A stretch of DNA of 30,000 nt from contig CM022679.1 of the NCBI GenBank assembly GCA_012295275.1, forward strand, positions 5,290,157 through 5,320,156, in the 5' to 3' direction. A model generated the notes under the pieces. It had not been told where the DNA came from, did not search any database, and worked only from the letters and a program-made list of their open reading frames with translations. A program made the translations under genes and the position numbers. Shown piece after piece: positions 10,313 through 20,728 of this stretch. The stretch's first letter is position 1. Every line of letters begins with the position of its first letter. Source of the DNA: Chrysomallon squamiferum. Lineage: Eukaryota > Mollusca > Gastropoda > Neomphalida > Peltospiridae.

Positions 10313-10796
10313 ATTTTACAACGAGTATAGATCTTGCTACCTGTAGCGCTTTGGAATTAGCTACTTAACCGCAATCTGCGCACGCTGTTTGTACGATCAA
10401 TACAATATGTGTGAACTTTGATAATCGTGTCATAAAATACTTTCTCTCTAGCTCCATTAAAACTTAAACTTCACATCGATTGGACAAACATTTTACAAAA
10501 TATTCTGATTGCGCAGAGTCGATTGAAAAAGTACTTGACGTTGGAAAAAAGGAACAAATGTATTCTGTAAGAAAAAAATGTCAGTTTAGTTCGTTTTATT
10601 GTTTTGATTACTGATATGATAGTCCAGCGGTTAGAGAGGTAGTAGATTCTTTCATTCTCGTGTTATGTTTTCTGTAACTTGTTTCAGCCGTTGACTCTTC
10701 ACTAAATGAAAAAAACTGTTATAACAAAAAAGAATATTAGTGCAGACTGTCTCCTGGTATGAGTTAAAGTAACATTTAATATGACCGAATCAGAGC
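10313..10796. other. Unique spacer
   Basis: Unique sequence. A tRNA A-box-like word (TAGTCCAGCGG near 10621) stands alone without a matching B box. No gene recognised. Confidence 0.45.
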
Positions 10797-10950
10797 ACAC
10801 ACATATATAAGTACCTGCAAACACACACACACACATGCAAACATACATCTCCACACATATACATAGATACATACATAAATACATACATACATACATACAT
10901 ACGTACATACATACGTACGTACATACATACATACATACACACATACATAA
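10797..10950. repeat. (CA)n and (CATA)n arrays
   Basis: CA run (10820-10836) then CATA tetranucleotides with ACGT interruptions to 10950. Confidence 0.93.
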
Positions 10951-11180
10951 CCGCTAAATATAAAATAAAGAAAGAAATGCAAAATGATAATACAGATATG
11001 CTCAGATGCTATTTATTTTCAATTAGTATTATTTTATATAAACTCTATAATAACAGCCGTGAACCCTGATCAATACTGGCCAGAACAAAAAACAAAACAA
11101 AAACAAACAAGAACAAAAAAAAAAAATAATAATTCTGTATCATCAGTTTAAACACCCCTTTCTTTTAACAGTGTATAAAG

Positions 11181-11182
11181 AA

Positions 11183-11230
<48 letters not shown>

Positions 11231-11235
11231 AAAAA
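11181..11235. repeat. (AAT)n plus poly-A
   Basis: AAT units (11181-11219) followed by about 16 A. Confidence 0.93.
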
Positions 11236-12250
11236 CATTAATAATTTTATTCAGACTGCTTCAGTGACTGTCTTTATCTGTTTATTACAAATGTATTGAC
11301 GGAAGAAAATTACTTTGGAAACCGGCCATTTGCCACGGATGTACGACAGGACTAATTATATATTATCATCTAAGACACACCCACAGCTAAACATCGAGCT
11401 GGATGTGGTCAATAAACTACACAAGTTTTCTCCTCGATTTCCAGATTGAATTGGAAACGAGAGACTCGTTTTTAGCGTCTGTCTCGGCAGACAGAGGCGT
11501 GATGGCCGAGAGCTATGACGGCGAATAAAATTCCTCTTCGCGGATGTTCGTCTTAGGTAGAAACCATGCCACTGCATGTCGCCGTTGTAGCAAAATGTTT
11601 TTTTTTTTTTTTTTTCAAGCGTTAACAGCCGAAATCAATGAACCAGAAAAAAGTTCGGGAAATTGGCTTCGAAGTGTCGTGCGTCTTTGATGTCTTTATA
11701 TCGCCTGCATTGTTGGCATGTTATTAACAATAAAACTCAGACGAGAAAAAAAAGAAAAAAAAATTATCACCGACTCTAATTGACTTTAAAAAAGGCCACG
11801 AAGATATCGAGGAATCATTCAGAGAACAAATTATGTAATAAAAAGGAGGGGGAAAAAAAAGAAAAGAAAAGAAGAAATGAAACGGTTTCTTTTTCTCGCT
11901 CGCCATTCAGACTGGGTAACTTTTGTGATGTGTCTTTTTGCCACAGGAGTGATTCGATTTTGCGCTGCTCAAAGAAGTCGTGACGAGAATTGATTCTTCT
12001 TCTACATATGACAGGGCATCCGTAGCGTGAAAATACTTCCACGCAGACTCACAATACTTCATTCATGGTCCTGTTGATCGGAGCCGATAATCAAACAGCG
12101 AGGAAGTGATCGGAGACTTCGCCTCGACAGCAGACCTCTCTGCTCGCAGACGCCGCGAGTTCTTTAAACTTTTCGACCCGCGTGAAAGAACGTAACACAG
12201 AGAAAACAATACAGTCTGACTTAGTGTACACGAACCAGCAGAAAGATGAA
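11236..12250. other. Upstream region of the membrane-protein gene
   Basis: This kilobase is locally GC-richer and CpG-containing (11330-11580, 12030-12190) than the bulk of the window, with poly-T at 11600-11615 and A-rich patches at 11740-11880. A 7-bp perfect hairpin with a CGGC loop is at 11478-11495. It probably holds promoter or 5' leader sequence of the gene starting at 12613. I cannot point to a TATA box or a transcription start. Short open frames here on both strands look accidental. Confidence 0.4.
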
Positions 12251-12251
12251 A

Positions 12252-12495
12252 GTCTAATAAAGACAGAGTAACTGAGTGAAGGCAGCTTTCTGTAACGAAA
12301 GCATTATTATTTAACGAAGGCATTATATAATTAACGAAGGACATTCGAGTTTAAGTCTATCGAAGGCAGCATAATGTAACAGAAGCAATGTAGTCTAATG
12401 AGACAGTCTACCTAAACAAAGACAGAAATCTAACGAGGACACTGCGAAGGCTGTGTAACTCCGTGCAATCAAGCGAAGACAGTTTAACGAAGACG
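12252..12495 (+). repeat. Degenerate ~19-bp repeat (TAACGAAGGCA type) in the 5' leader region
   Basis: Variants of TAACGAAGRCA recur near 12269, 12293, 12312, 12332, 12357, 12377, 12396, 12413, 12431, 12471 and 12485. Spacings are mostly 17-25 bp. The array ends about 120 bp before the start codon at 12613. Confidence 0.65.
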
Positions 12496-12550
12496 TATAA
12501 CTGACCTAGTACAAGTTGGCAGGACACTTAAAAGACTGTGATAGTCACAG

Positions 12551-12594
12551 AAAAAAAAAAAAAAAAAAAAAAGAAAGAAAGAAAGAAAAAAGAA
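12551..12594. repeat. Poly-A / (GAAA)n run just before the start codon
   Basis: About 22 A followed by GAAA units, 19-62 bp upstream of the ATG at 12613. Confidence 0.9.
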
Positions 12595-12612
12595 TAAGAC
12601 AAAAACTACAAC

Positions 12613-13026
12613 ATGACTGGTGGTAACACCATGGACCGGTACGGCGTTGTATTCACCGTCGCACCGACCGACTCCTGCGACGGCCACGACGACAGCTGTC
12701 TGACGTTTCAGGACACTCACTCCAGACAGGACTCCGGACACTCGACTCCTGATTCCGAGCACTCGCCGATTCACTGGAGAGAGTCGCTGGACCTGGAGAA
12801 GTCGCGCAACAGAAACCGGGACACGAGAGAGAAATGTCTCTGCTGCTTGTTCTGTTTCTTCATGGTGTCCAGCGCCAGTCTGGCCGCGCTCGTACTCTTA
12901 CTGTACACCGGACAGGTGAAATTCCAGTTGCCAGGTAACAGAGCGATGACCAACGGCTACCCAGGGACATCGTCTCTCAACGTTTCGTACACGAGTGTGG
13001 ACGGGATGGCGAAAACCGTACCCAGG
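12613..13026 (+). CDS. First coding exon of a type II single-pass membrane protein (family not recognised)
   Basis: The exon encodes 138 residues and ends in phase 0 at a consensus donor (AGG|GTAAGA, intron from 13027). An in-frame TAA at 12595 bounds the start. Two ATGs compete: 12613, and 12631 in a stronger context (ACCATGG). Residues 1-74 are hydrophilic, Ser/Asp/His-rich and end in a basic stretch (KSRNRNRDTREK, 63-74). Residues about 77-98 form a hydrophobic membrane span preceded by a Cys cluster (C75, C77, C78, C81) that could be palmitoylated. Residues 99-138 would be outside or in the lumen, with an N-glycosylation sequon at N123. The basic side faces the N-terminus, giving a type II topology. 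Codon composition is much more GC-rich than the flanks, which supports a real gene. The catalytic or ligand-binding part should lie in later exons. Type II ectoenzymes and ligands share this layout, but I cannot name the family. Confidence 0.8.
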
Positions 13027-13032
13027 GTAAGA
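13027..13032 (+). other. 5' splice site GTAAGA
   Basis: Exactly matches the U1 consensus GTRAGT in five of six positions and follows AGG. The frame reaches a stop at 13051-13053 if the site is ignored, and the sequence turns AT-rich immediately downstream. Confidence 0.75.
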
Positions 13033-13198
13033 GATTTATTTCTATTATTTTAATTTTATTTTACCTGTTGTAATATTTTATGTCATCAAACTGAATGGAA
13101 AGTTGAGTAGGATGAGAGAATATGTATTTTATTTTGTTTTGTAGTGTGTTATAATACTGTAAATGGTAAAATGTGTAATGTGTGTGTGTCTGTTTCAG

Positions 13199-13277
13199 TT
13201 CGATTTAAATTTTACGTATAATGCTGTCTGGCTGTCTTCATCTCCAAACTTAGATTTATTTAAATGGTATGGCAGAA
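13199..13277 (+). other. Possible second exon of the membrane-protein gene (weak)
   Basis: A pyrimidine/TG-rich stretch ending TGTTTCAG at 13198 is followed by an open phase-0 frame (FDLNFTYNAVWLSSSPNL...) of about 26 codons up to GTAAAA at 13278. The intron would be only 172 bp. The peptide has an NFT sequon but no recognisable domain. It is as likely to be intron. Confidence 0.15.
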
Positions 13278-13281
13278 GTAA

Positions 13282-13283
<2 letters not shown>

Positions 13284-13315
<32 letters not shown>

Positions 13316-13345
13316 GTGCGCGTGCGTGCGTGCAGGTGTGTGTGT
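13284..13345. repeat. (TG)n microsatellite
   Basis: TG run 13284-13313 followed by GCGTGCGTG and GTGTGTGTG patches. Confidence 0.93.
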
Positions 13346-14530
13346 GACCGTTTAATTCTAGACAGTAACTTTTTGTAGTTAAAAACTTATTATATAAATA
13401 TCACTTAAATAAAGCTTTTGTTTAGGACACAACAAACGCACATTACATTTTTTTTATATTTTTATTTAAATAATTATATTTTAATATTAATATGAGTGAT
13501 GCAAAAAGGCTGGTATTTCTGATATAATCATAGTCTCTAAAAATGTCCCATTAGCTTTAAGATTGCATAGTTACATAGCACAGACTTTAATAATTTGAGC
13601 TCTGACTGGAATGGGCAATAATAAAACAGAGGCTATTTTATGAGGATTGATCATTAGAGACTTAACTGCAGATTTCCATAGCATTTAAATTAAACTAGTT
13701 CGAGCCATATTATTTATTTATATATTTAGCTATTTGTTTGTTTGTTTTTCTTTTTTTTATGTCATTTTATTATATCTTTCTTATTAATTTATTTTATTTA
13801 CTTATTGATTTATTTTTTGGTATGTTGCGTTTCGTTTTTTTGAATTATGTCTTTCTTAATGATGCATGAAAAACACCATTAAATCATTCATTCATTTTTT
13901 CATTTATTCGTTCTTCTGCAACTGCTGTTTCATTCTTTAATTTTCTGTTGTTCATTCGTTCTCCTCCTATTTCAAATTCTCAGTTATTTCAGGTTATTTT
14001 ATTTTGTTGTTTGTTTTGTGTGTGTTTTTCATTTGTTTGTTTCTTTCGATATCGTCTTCTGTCGCTAATTCTTACATCTTTTTACATCTTCCATCTCTAA
14101 AGTTATTCTTTCACTCTCTCATTATTCTTCTCTTTTCTCATGTCTTCATTCGTTCATCCCATCCTACTGACATTTTTATTGTTCTGTTTTTAACTGCTTC
14201 TTTCACATTTTTCTTTCAGTGTTTTATCTTTTCTGATCTGATTTCGTTTCTCTAATTCGTATCAATATCCTGTCTCCTTCCGCCATTGACTATTTCGTTA
14301 TGTCCTTCAATTCTTACGATAATACCCTTATACTTTCTTTTTATAATTCATTCTGACTTTCTTTCTTTCTTTTTCTTTTTTCTAGTTTATTCTTTCTTTT
14401 CGTTGTTTATTTGTCAGTTTTGCAAAGAATTATTTCGTTATATCCTTTTTTTTTTCTTTCAATAATCCCTTAGTTCTTTCGTTTCAACCCGTTTGGGGTT
14501 TCATTCCTTATTCCTTTCGTTACATCATTT
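13346..14530. other. Probable intron, T-rich and pyrimidine-rich
   Basis: AT-rich to 13860, then strongly T/C-rich (TTCTTT, ATTCATT, TTTATT words). Probably within the first intron of the membrane-protein gene. The Phe/Ser/Leu-rich open frames (14004-14255, 14644-14868) follow from composition. Confidence 0.55.
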
Positions 14531-14534
14531 TTCT

Positions 14535-14614
14535 TTCGATAATTCCTTTATTCCTTCGACGATGCCTATATCCTTTCGATAATGCCTTTATTCTAATGAT
14601 AATGCCTGTATTCT
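14535..14614. repeat. Four-copy 20-bp tandem repeat
   Basis: Units of TTCGATAATGCCTTTATTCT type begin exactly at 14535, 14555, 14575 and 14595. Weaker relatives (TTTCGTTATATCC, CAATAATCCC) extend upstream to about 14295. Confidence 0.75.
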
Positions 14615-14639
14615 TTCGTTTTATTCTTAAATCCTTCAA

Positions 14640-15032
14640 TTAGATGATTTACGGACGAATGGGATTATCAGAATCTATGGTTTTAAGTCTCTTTCACACC
14701 TCTCATTCTTTCCTTCCGAGCGCCATACATTCTACTTTAACTGATTCTTCTGATTTAATAATTGTTTTTCTCTCTTTTTTTTCTTTCTTCACTTTTTTCT
14801 TTCTCACTCTCTTTACTTTATTTTATTATTTTTTTCCTGCTTCTGTATCGAATCCAATCTCTGCTTAGTTTAATCCATGGTAGAGGTCTAATCAAGCCTA
14901 TATTTTCGGCTTAACACTTAAAGGTATATCGATTTTAATCTCTGTTATTCTTTGCACTATTGATTATGACGTCACAAACGGGTTAGTTTCTTCTCACTTA
15001 TTACATTACATTTCCTAAATGGAAGCTCAAAA

Positions 15033-15035
<3 letters not shown>
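14640..15035. other. T-rich spacer with a CRE octamer
   Basis: Pyrimidine-rich to 14870, then unique sequence with TGACGTCA at 14967-14974. No gene recognised. Confidence 0.45.
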
Positions 15036-15081
<46 letters not shown>

Positions 15082-15140
15082 AGAAGAAGATAACGAAGAA
15101 ATGAATGAAGAAAAAAAGAAAGAAAGAAAAAAAAAGATCT
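15036..15140. repeat. Poly-A (about 44) with GAA/GAAA tail
   Basis: A long pure A run followed by GAAGAAGA and AAAGAAAGA. It could be the tail of an old retroposed copy, but the sequence before it shows no recognisable insert and I see no target duplication. Confidence 0.9.
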
Positions 15141-15230
15141 ACCATTCTGAAATTTTAGGGGAAATGAACGCATGAATGCCTCTAATAACAAAATAGGCTA
15201 ATGCAGGGAGTTTTAAACTAACTAAAACGA

Positions 15231-15280
15231 TTTTTTATTTTATTTTATTTATTTATTTTATTTTTTATTTATTTATTCAA
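15231..15280. repeat. (TTTA)n / (TTTTA)n run
   Basis: Low-complexity TTTTATTTTATTTATTTAT. Confidence 0.9.
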
Positions 15281-15379
15281 AACGGAGGAATGTGTGCACA
15301 TCTGTGTTAATAACTTGATTAACGTTTTCAGCTTATTCCCCCACTCTTTTTCTTCCGATAATCCTGTTGTTGATGTTGC

Positions 15380-15898
15380 TTCTACATCAACAACTACTAC
15401 TACCAGTAATACTGTAATTAATCGAACTACTGCTACCACTACCCCAACTACCAATAATACTGTCACCAGTACTACAAGTACTACTACTATTGCTATTACC
15501 ACAAATGCTACAAGTGCTATTTTTAATGCTATTGTTGCTGCTGTTTCTACTACTACTATAATACTACATCGACTACATCTGCTACTTTGACTGCTACTTC
15601 TACTACTACGTCGTTTTACAATTAGCACCAACACTATTACTAGTGCTATTACTATCGCAACTTTTTCAGTTACTATTTTTACTACTAATACAACAGTTAC
15701 TACTAGACATATTACTACTTTTTACTATTAGTCATTGTTCTGCAACACTATTACTTCTTCTGCATTACTAGTACTGCTGTATTTACTACTACTGTTAGTA
15801 CTGATGTACTATTAATATTAATAAAAACATTATATGACTTCTACTGCTATATTTACTACTGTCATTGCTGATACTATACTGTTACTACTGCTGTTACT
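15380..15898. repeat. Degenerate (CTA)n/(CTG)n array, left part
   Basis: About 500 bp of interrupted ACT/CTG/TTA trinucleotides. The array resumes at 16192, after an inserted element. The Thr-rich and Val-rich open frames here are repeat translations. Confidence 0.85.
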
Positions 15899-16191
15899 TT
15901 GGGGCGTATTTAGAGGTGGGGCCCAAGGGTTTCGGACCCCCTCAAATTTAAGAAGTGCCCCTTTTATTTAGGATTTTGAATTTTTTCACAAATTTATTTT
16001 ATTTTATTTTTAAAATTTTTGTTAATGTATAGAACAATTCAGAATACCTCTGCCAGCGACCCTGGTGTAGCACTGTCATATTACGGTCCATGTGAACCGT
16101 GTGTAGTTTTTCAATAGTGCCTTTTTGTAATGTTATGGTGACCTTTTTTTAACATGGACTCCCCTCATCAGAAAAGCTGGATCAGCCCCAA
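15899..16191. mobile_element. Short non-autonomous DNA transposon (MITE-like, hAT-type ends)
   Basis: The block begins TTGGGGCGTATTTAG and its other end, reverse complemented, reads TTGGGGCTGATCCAG: a 15-bp imperfect terminal inverted repeat with 11 matches and the first seven perfect. Ends of the form GGGGCGKATCYAG are common in hAT-superfamily elements, which is my reason for that label. It is 293 bp long, has no open frame, and interrupts a trinucleotide array that continues on both sides. A clear 8-bp target duplication is not visible; only TTACTT and TCACTT are similar. Confidence 0.65.
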
Positions 16192-16350
16192 TCACTTCTA
16201 CTAAGTCAAAACCTACCACCACTGCTTCAATTACAATAACTAGTACTAAAATAATAACAACTATTTCTATCTATATTACTACTACTACTACTAATACTAC
16301 CACTAATAATACTATTAATACTAATCTGTCTATTCCTACCACTACTTCTA
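16192..16350. repeat. Degenerate (CTA)n array, right part
   Basis: Continuation of the trinucleotide array interrupted by the transposon-like insert. Confidence 0.8.
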
Positions 16351-16361
16351 TCTTTCTTTTT

Positions 16362-16393
<32 letters not shown>

Positions 16394-16425
16394 TCCTTCT
16401 TTCCTTTCTTTTTCTGTCTGTCTTT
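16351..16425. repeat. (CTTT)n microsatellite
   Basis: TTTC tetranucleotides with small interruptions. Confidence 0.93.
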
Positions 16426-16870
16426 ATTTTATCAGTTAATTAATATTTATCTATTTTCTCTTCTTTCTTTAATATGTTTTTTTTTATTTTTTTTTTTTTT
16501 ATTAATTTATTTCTTTGGTTCATTCGTTTTCTTCGGTTTCTTTTTGCTATTGTTAATATTAATATCTTAACACATTTCTATTAAATTCTTGATTTATTTT
16601 GATCTATTTTTAAAAAAGAACTGGGACATCTGACTACAGTTTTTATTTGTACTGCAGCAGTCGATATTTATTTTTAGAGAATGTGGTTGAGTGGGTGTGT
16701 ACAGCTAATCAAAATTAATCGCTACGATATTGAGAGATGAAAAAAAAAATAACTAAAGAGAAAAATAATAAAAATAAAACACAATAGTATTTAATTAAAA
16801 TAAAAATAAAATTAAAAAAAATATATAATAATAATATTCATTTTCCACCGAGGCGGCGAAACAAAAATAT
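16426..16870. other. Unique AT-rich spacer
   Basis: T-rich then A-rich DNA without a recognisable gene or element. Confidence 0.5.
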
Positions 16871-16878
16871 ATATAAAA

Positions 16879-16925
<47 letters not shown>

Positions 16926-16955
16926 ATACATAATAATAATAATGATAAAAATAAT
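16871..16955. repeat. (AAAT)n then AAT units
   Basis: AAAT tetranucleotides (16876-16928) then AAT units. Confidence 0.93.
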
Positions 16956-17339
16956 AATACTATTCTGTGAGGTAAACAGAAGTAAAAATGAAATACAATT
17001 GCTTATGTTATAAATAATAAATTGCTGACAGTGATAAAAATCCTTTAGAAAATATTTCTTAACATTTCTTTTACAAATTTCGTTTCTTTCTTTCTTTGTT
17101 GTTGAAATTAGTGTTCCCAAAATAGTTTAATATAAATTTAAATAATATTGTAATTTTCCTACCGTTATATTTGAAACGGTTTTCATTAAAAATAAATGTT
17201 TTACTGTTTTGTAACAGGAAGGAGAGCACCTTTACATAATATTAACATACAGACACGAATAAAAGAAAATAATCAAGTTTAAAGTTGATAAAAGAATAAA
17301 TATATAAAAATAAATAATGGTTAATTAATAAATGATTTA

Positions 17340-17340
<1 letters not shown>
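16956..17340. other. Unique AT-rich spacer
   Basis: No gene or defined element seen. Confidence 0.5.
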
Positions 17341-17404
<64 letters not shown>

Positions 17405-17519
17405 TGAAATAAGATCTAATAAGATTTAATAAATTTAAATTAAATAAAATAAAAATTATTAAGTTAAACTGAATAATAACAAATATAAAATGTAATGAAA
17501 TGTAATAAAACGAATAATA

Positions 17520-17591
<72 letters not shown>

Positions 17592-17653
17592 CAATAATAA
17601 TAATAATAATAATAGTAATAACAATAACAATAACAATAATAATAATAATAATC
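17341..17653. repeat. Two (AAT)n arrays flanking A-rich DNA
   Basis: AAT at 17341-17402 and 17520-17586, then AAC/AAT mixtures to 17653. The poly-Ile, poly-Tyr and poly-Leu frames are translations of these arrays. Confidence 0.95.
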
Positions 17654-18148
17654 AAATACAAAAGCGACTGAAAAACCGATTACAAATGACTATTAAAAAT
17701 CCACGACAAACTGAGTAAGTCAGTTAGAAGCTGTTACATCCTCAGTCTGTGAGGCATTATAGACATTCCTATGTACGATATGACATCAACAGAAAGGGAA
17801 AATCTCAACCTCCACGAAAATCTTGCGGTCTTAACGTATTGCCGTTATACTTTATTTTTATGAAGAATAACAAGATATAAAAAGACTGACTAACGTTCAT
17901 GTACTTTTGTTGTATTTGTTTCTGCTACCAGATGTTAACTTCAACAGCACGTGTGGTACTTAACCTGATTATCATGATTAAAACCAGATTTGATTGAAAA
18001 CATGAGAAATAGCTTTGGTTTAAATATGGCTACAATTAGATCTTCTCATTTCACAAATATTCTATTTTTCTCTTTCTCTTTCAGTTTTCAGCGAATAGTT
18101 TTTACAAATGTGTAATTTATTAAGTATGATTATTTTCACCTGCTCATT
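17654..18148. other. Unique spacer
   Basis: Unique AT-rich DNA, no gene recognised. A poly-T run follows at about 18148-18174. Confidence 0.5.
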
Positions 18149-18279
18149 TTTTTTTTTTTTTTTTTTTTTTTTTTGTGGTTTAGAGGTATCAACGACTTTT
18201 CTTCCTGTTTTGTTTTCTTGTTTTCTAAATGTCGTATGCTTAAAGATTTTGTTCTTTTAGATTATGACGCTTACATTAT

Positions 18280-18500
18280 ACGTACTACAACTACTACTAC
18301 TAATATGACTAGTCTATTACTGCTGCTACTACAGCAACCACAGGTACAGTTACTAGTACTATTACCACCTCTAGCATCATGACCCTACTACCACAACTAC
18401 TAGTGTTACCACTACTATCACTACCACTGTTACCTCTAGTACTACTACTTGTACTAGTATTACTATTACTACTACTATTATTAGTACTGCTCTACTATTT
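18280..18500. repeat. Degenerate (ACT)n array
   Basis: Interrupted ACT/CCA trinucleotides. Confidence 0.85.
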
Positions 18501-18519
18501 ATAATAACCACCACCACAA

Positions 18520-18523
18520 CAGC

Positions 18524-18580
<57 letters not shown>
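18520..18580. repeat. (AAT)n microsatellite
   Basis: Pure AAT units. Confidence 0.95.
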
Positions 18581-18639
18581 TTTGTCGCTAATACTGCTAG
18601 TGCAATTACTACTACAAACTATACAGACCTTCCATCAAT

Positions 18640-18770
18640 ACTGTCAATATTACTACTACTACTACAGCTACCATTAATGTTAACAACAACACGAAAACAA
18701 CAGCAACAATAACAATAATAACAACAACAACAACAACAACAACAATAATAATAATAATAACAACAACAAC

Positions 18771-18822
<52 letters not shown>

Positions 18823-18823
18823 T
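18640..18823. repeat. (ACT)n, (AAC)n and (AAT)n compound array
   Basis: ACT units near 18650, then AAC and AAT blocks alternating and ending in about 50 bp of pure AAT. Confidence 0.93.
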
Positions 18824-19147
18824 GCCATCTCTACGATTGCTGCTAATTCACGAAACCTTTACCTCATTTGACAATATCTGGACATCAGCTGTACAAATTC
18901 TCTCAAGAGTTTTTTTTTTTCATTTCTTTACTCAACTCTGAAATCTTCGCTGAACAATGCTGATCGTGAGACTCACGTACCCAGCTTAAACCTTCAGTCC
19001 ATCAGAAAAACTCTCTGACAGATTTTGTTTCAGAACTCAGCAAACTGTGGCAGGTTCTGAATAGCGCGACACGGGTTAACTATAAGCTGACAGAACTGTT
19101 TTGTTCATTTTAGCGCACTCTGAGCAAAGCTTTGCCGTGGTGTTAAA
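18824..19147. other. Unique spacer upstream of the small ORF
   Basis: Unique, slightly less AT-rich. TTAACTATAAGC near 19078 could serve as a weak TATA element for the small ORF that follows. This is speculative. Confidence 0.35.
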
Positions 19148-19354
19148 ATGGAGGATTTGTCAAAGTTTGACGTGTTTGTAAAATTTGTAAGTTTAATATC
19201 GGATAAATGTCCACCGCTTCGGTGGTTCCTTGTGACTGGGATTGTTAGTGGTTTTGCTAACTTGGTTTCAAATTTGGTAAACTTGATATTTTGTTATTAT
19301 CAACATATTGTACTGGCCGTTGTTTTTGCAATTTTCGCTGTTATTGTCAAATAA
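19148..19354 (+). CDS. Candidate small hydrophobic membrane protein (68 aa)
   Basis: An ATG in a good context (AAAATGG) opens a 68-codon frame. Residues 1-25 are mixed (MEDLSKFDVF...). Residues about 26-49 and 51-67 are hydrophobic and could form two membrane spans or a hairpin, ending in a single Lys. AATAAA overlaps the stop (19350-19355), so a normal poly-A site downstream would need another signal. No simple repeat underlies the frame, unlike most open frames in this window. I do not recognise the protein. AT-rich DNA gives hydrophobic chance frames, so this may be accidental. Confidence 0.25.
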   Translation: MEDLSKFDVFVKFVSLISDKCPPLRWFLVTGIVSGFANLVSNLVNLIFCYYQHIVLAVVFAIFAVIVK

Positions 19355-19508
19355 AAAAGATTCCATTGAGTTTAATTTTAATTTAAAGTTGTTGTCACAT
19401 GAATACTTGTTTAGAGATATGTACGTTTGAGTTATCTTTTATATGCGACATTGGATGTGATTAAAATATTATTATTATATATTTATTTTTAAAAGCAACA
19501 ACAGCAAT

Positions 19509-19509
<1 letters not shown>

Positions 19510-19578
<69 letters not shown>
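19510..19578. repeat. (AAT)n microsatellite
   Basis: Pure AAT units. Confidence 0.95.
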
Positions 19579-19729
19579 TAGATATTAAAAATAACGGCTG
19601 CTTCTTTTAATCTATTTTGTTCATTTGAACTGTATATATGGGTCATGCAACTAAAATAACGATATATTTTTCTGTTGCTAATGAATAATGAAGTAATACT
19701 GAATTACTGTTTCTTCAAATATAAAAGGA

Positions 19730-19832
19730 GCATTATTATTATTATTATGTTTATTTTATTTATTCATATTATTCATATTCATATTCAAAATCATATTCAT
19801 ATTCATATTATTATTGTTATTATTATTATTTT
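19730..19832. repeat. (TTA)n and (ATTCAT)n arrays
   Basis: TTA units, then a hexanucleotide ATTCAT array (about 19762-19810), then TTA units again. Confidence 0.88.
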
Positions 19833-20470
19833 GACTTTATCAGTGTCATCATATCAATATGTATATTGTTACTTATTTTAATTACATTTATCCTTTATTT
19901 ACTCAGTTTCAAAAGCGGAGGACTTCGTTATGTTGAAGCTTCATTCATTCATTCATTCCGATATTCACTGATATAATTAATTTCCATCTTACTAAATAAC
20001 ACAAAAAATTATTTAATTAATCTATATAGATAGGTAATAGGTTTCGATAAGAATTTCTTCACCTTTCTAAAACTTTATCATGTTTAATTAACAATATTTT
20101 TAAATGTAACTTTTAAAGTAATGGATTTAATGCAATAAATATTATTAAGCTGCTTTTCCCAAAACTAGTTTGTAAAGTGCGAGACTAACATTGCATATTA
20201 ATCACATTACATACAGGTCTGATATTGATACATCTGCATTAATAATAGTGAGAGTTAATTAAAATAAGTAACTGTTTTTAATAATATTATACATTAATAT
20301 TATATTATATTTTTGGAAAAATACATTTGTAAATCTTCTTATGGGGAAATCATTTTATCTGAATGTAAGGCTCAGATCTGAGATTCAATAAAGTAGGGGG
20401 TGGTCAGTGTAGTGTTCATGATGAAATGAGCTTTATATAAATAAGTAAGTAGGTAAGTAAGTTATTAAGT
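19833..20470. other. Unique AT-rich spacer
   Basis: No gene or defined element. ATTC units occur near 19943-19959. Confidence 0.5.
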
Positions 20471-20728
20471 AGGAAAATAAATAAATAAATAAATAAATAT
20501 ATAAACGAACCAAAGTAAGAACGAAGGAAAAAACTAAAATACAAGCAAACAAAGAAATAAATAATTGAACTAGCTGAATTTAAATTTAAAATAAAAATTA
20601 AAAAATTTAAATTAAAATAAAAAAAAAAAAAAATAAAAATAAAAATAAAAATAAAAATAAAAATAAAAATTAAAATTAAAATTAAAATTAAAATTAAAAT
20701 TAAAATAAAAGAAATTAAAATTAAAATT
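20471..20728. repeat. A-rich (AAAT)n, (AAAAT)n and (AAATT)n arrays
   Basis: AAAT tetranucleotides near 20473-20498, then about 150 bp of AAAAT and TAAAAT units (20583-20728). Confidence 0.92.

Noticed and set aside
10613-10690. tRNA A-box-like TAGTCCAGCGGTTAGAG as a SINE start
   Set aside because: No B box within the proper distance; one short motif alone is expected by chance.
11356-11577. 73-codon minus-strand frame upstream of the membrane-protein gene
   Set aside because: Arg/Ser-rich composition from local GC content; no domain or promoter.
15036-15140. Poly-A tail of a retrogene or LINE
   Set aside because: No reverse-transcriptase fragment or processed gene precedes it, and poly-A runs are common as simple repeats here.
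18170-18200. TGGTTTAGAGGTATC as a tRNA A box
   Set aside because: No B box downstream and no tRNA fold.
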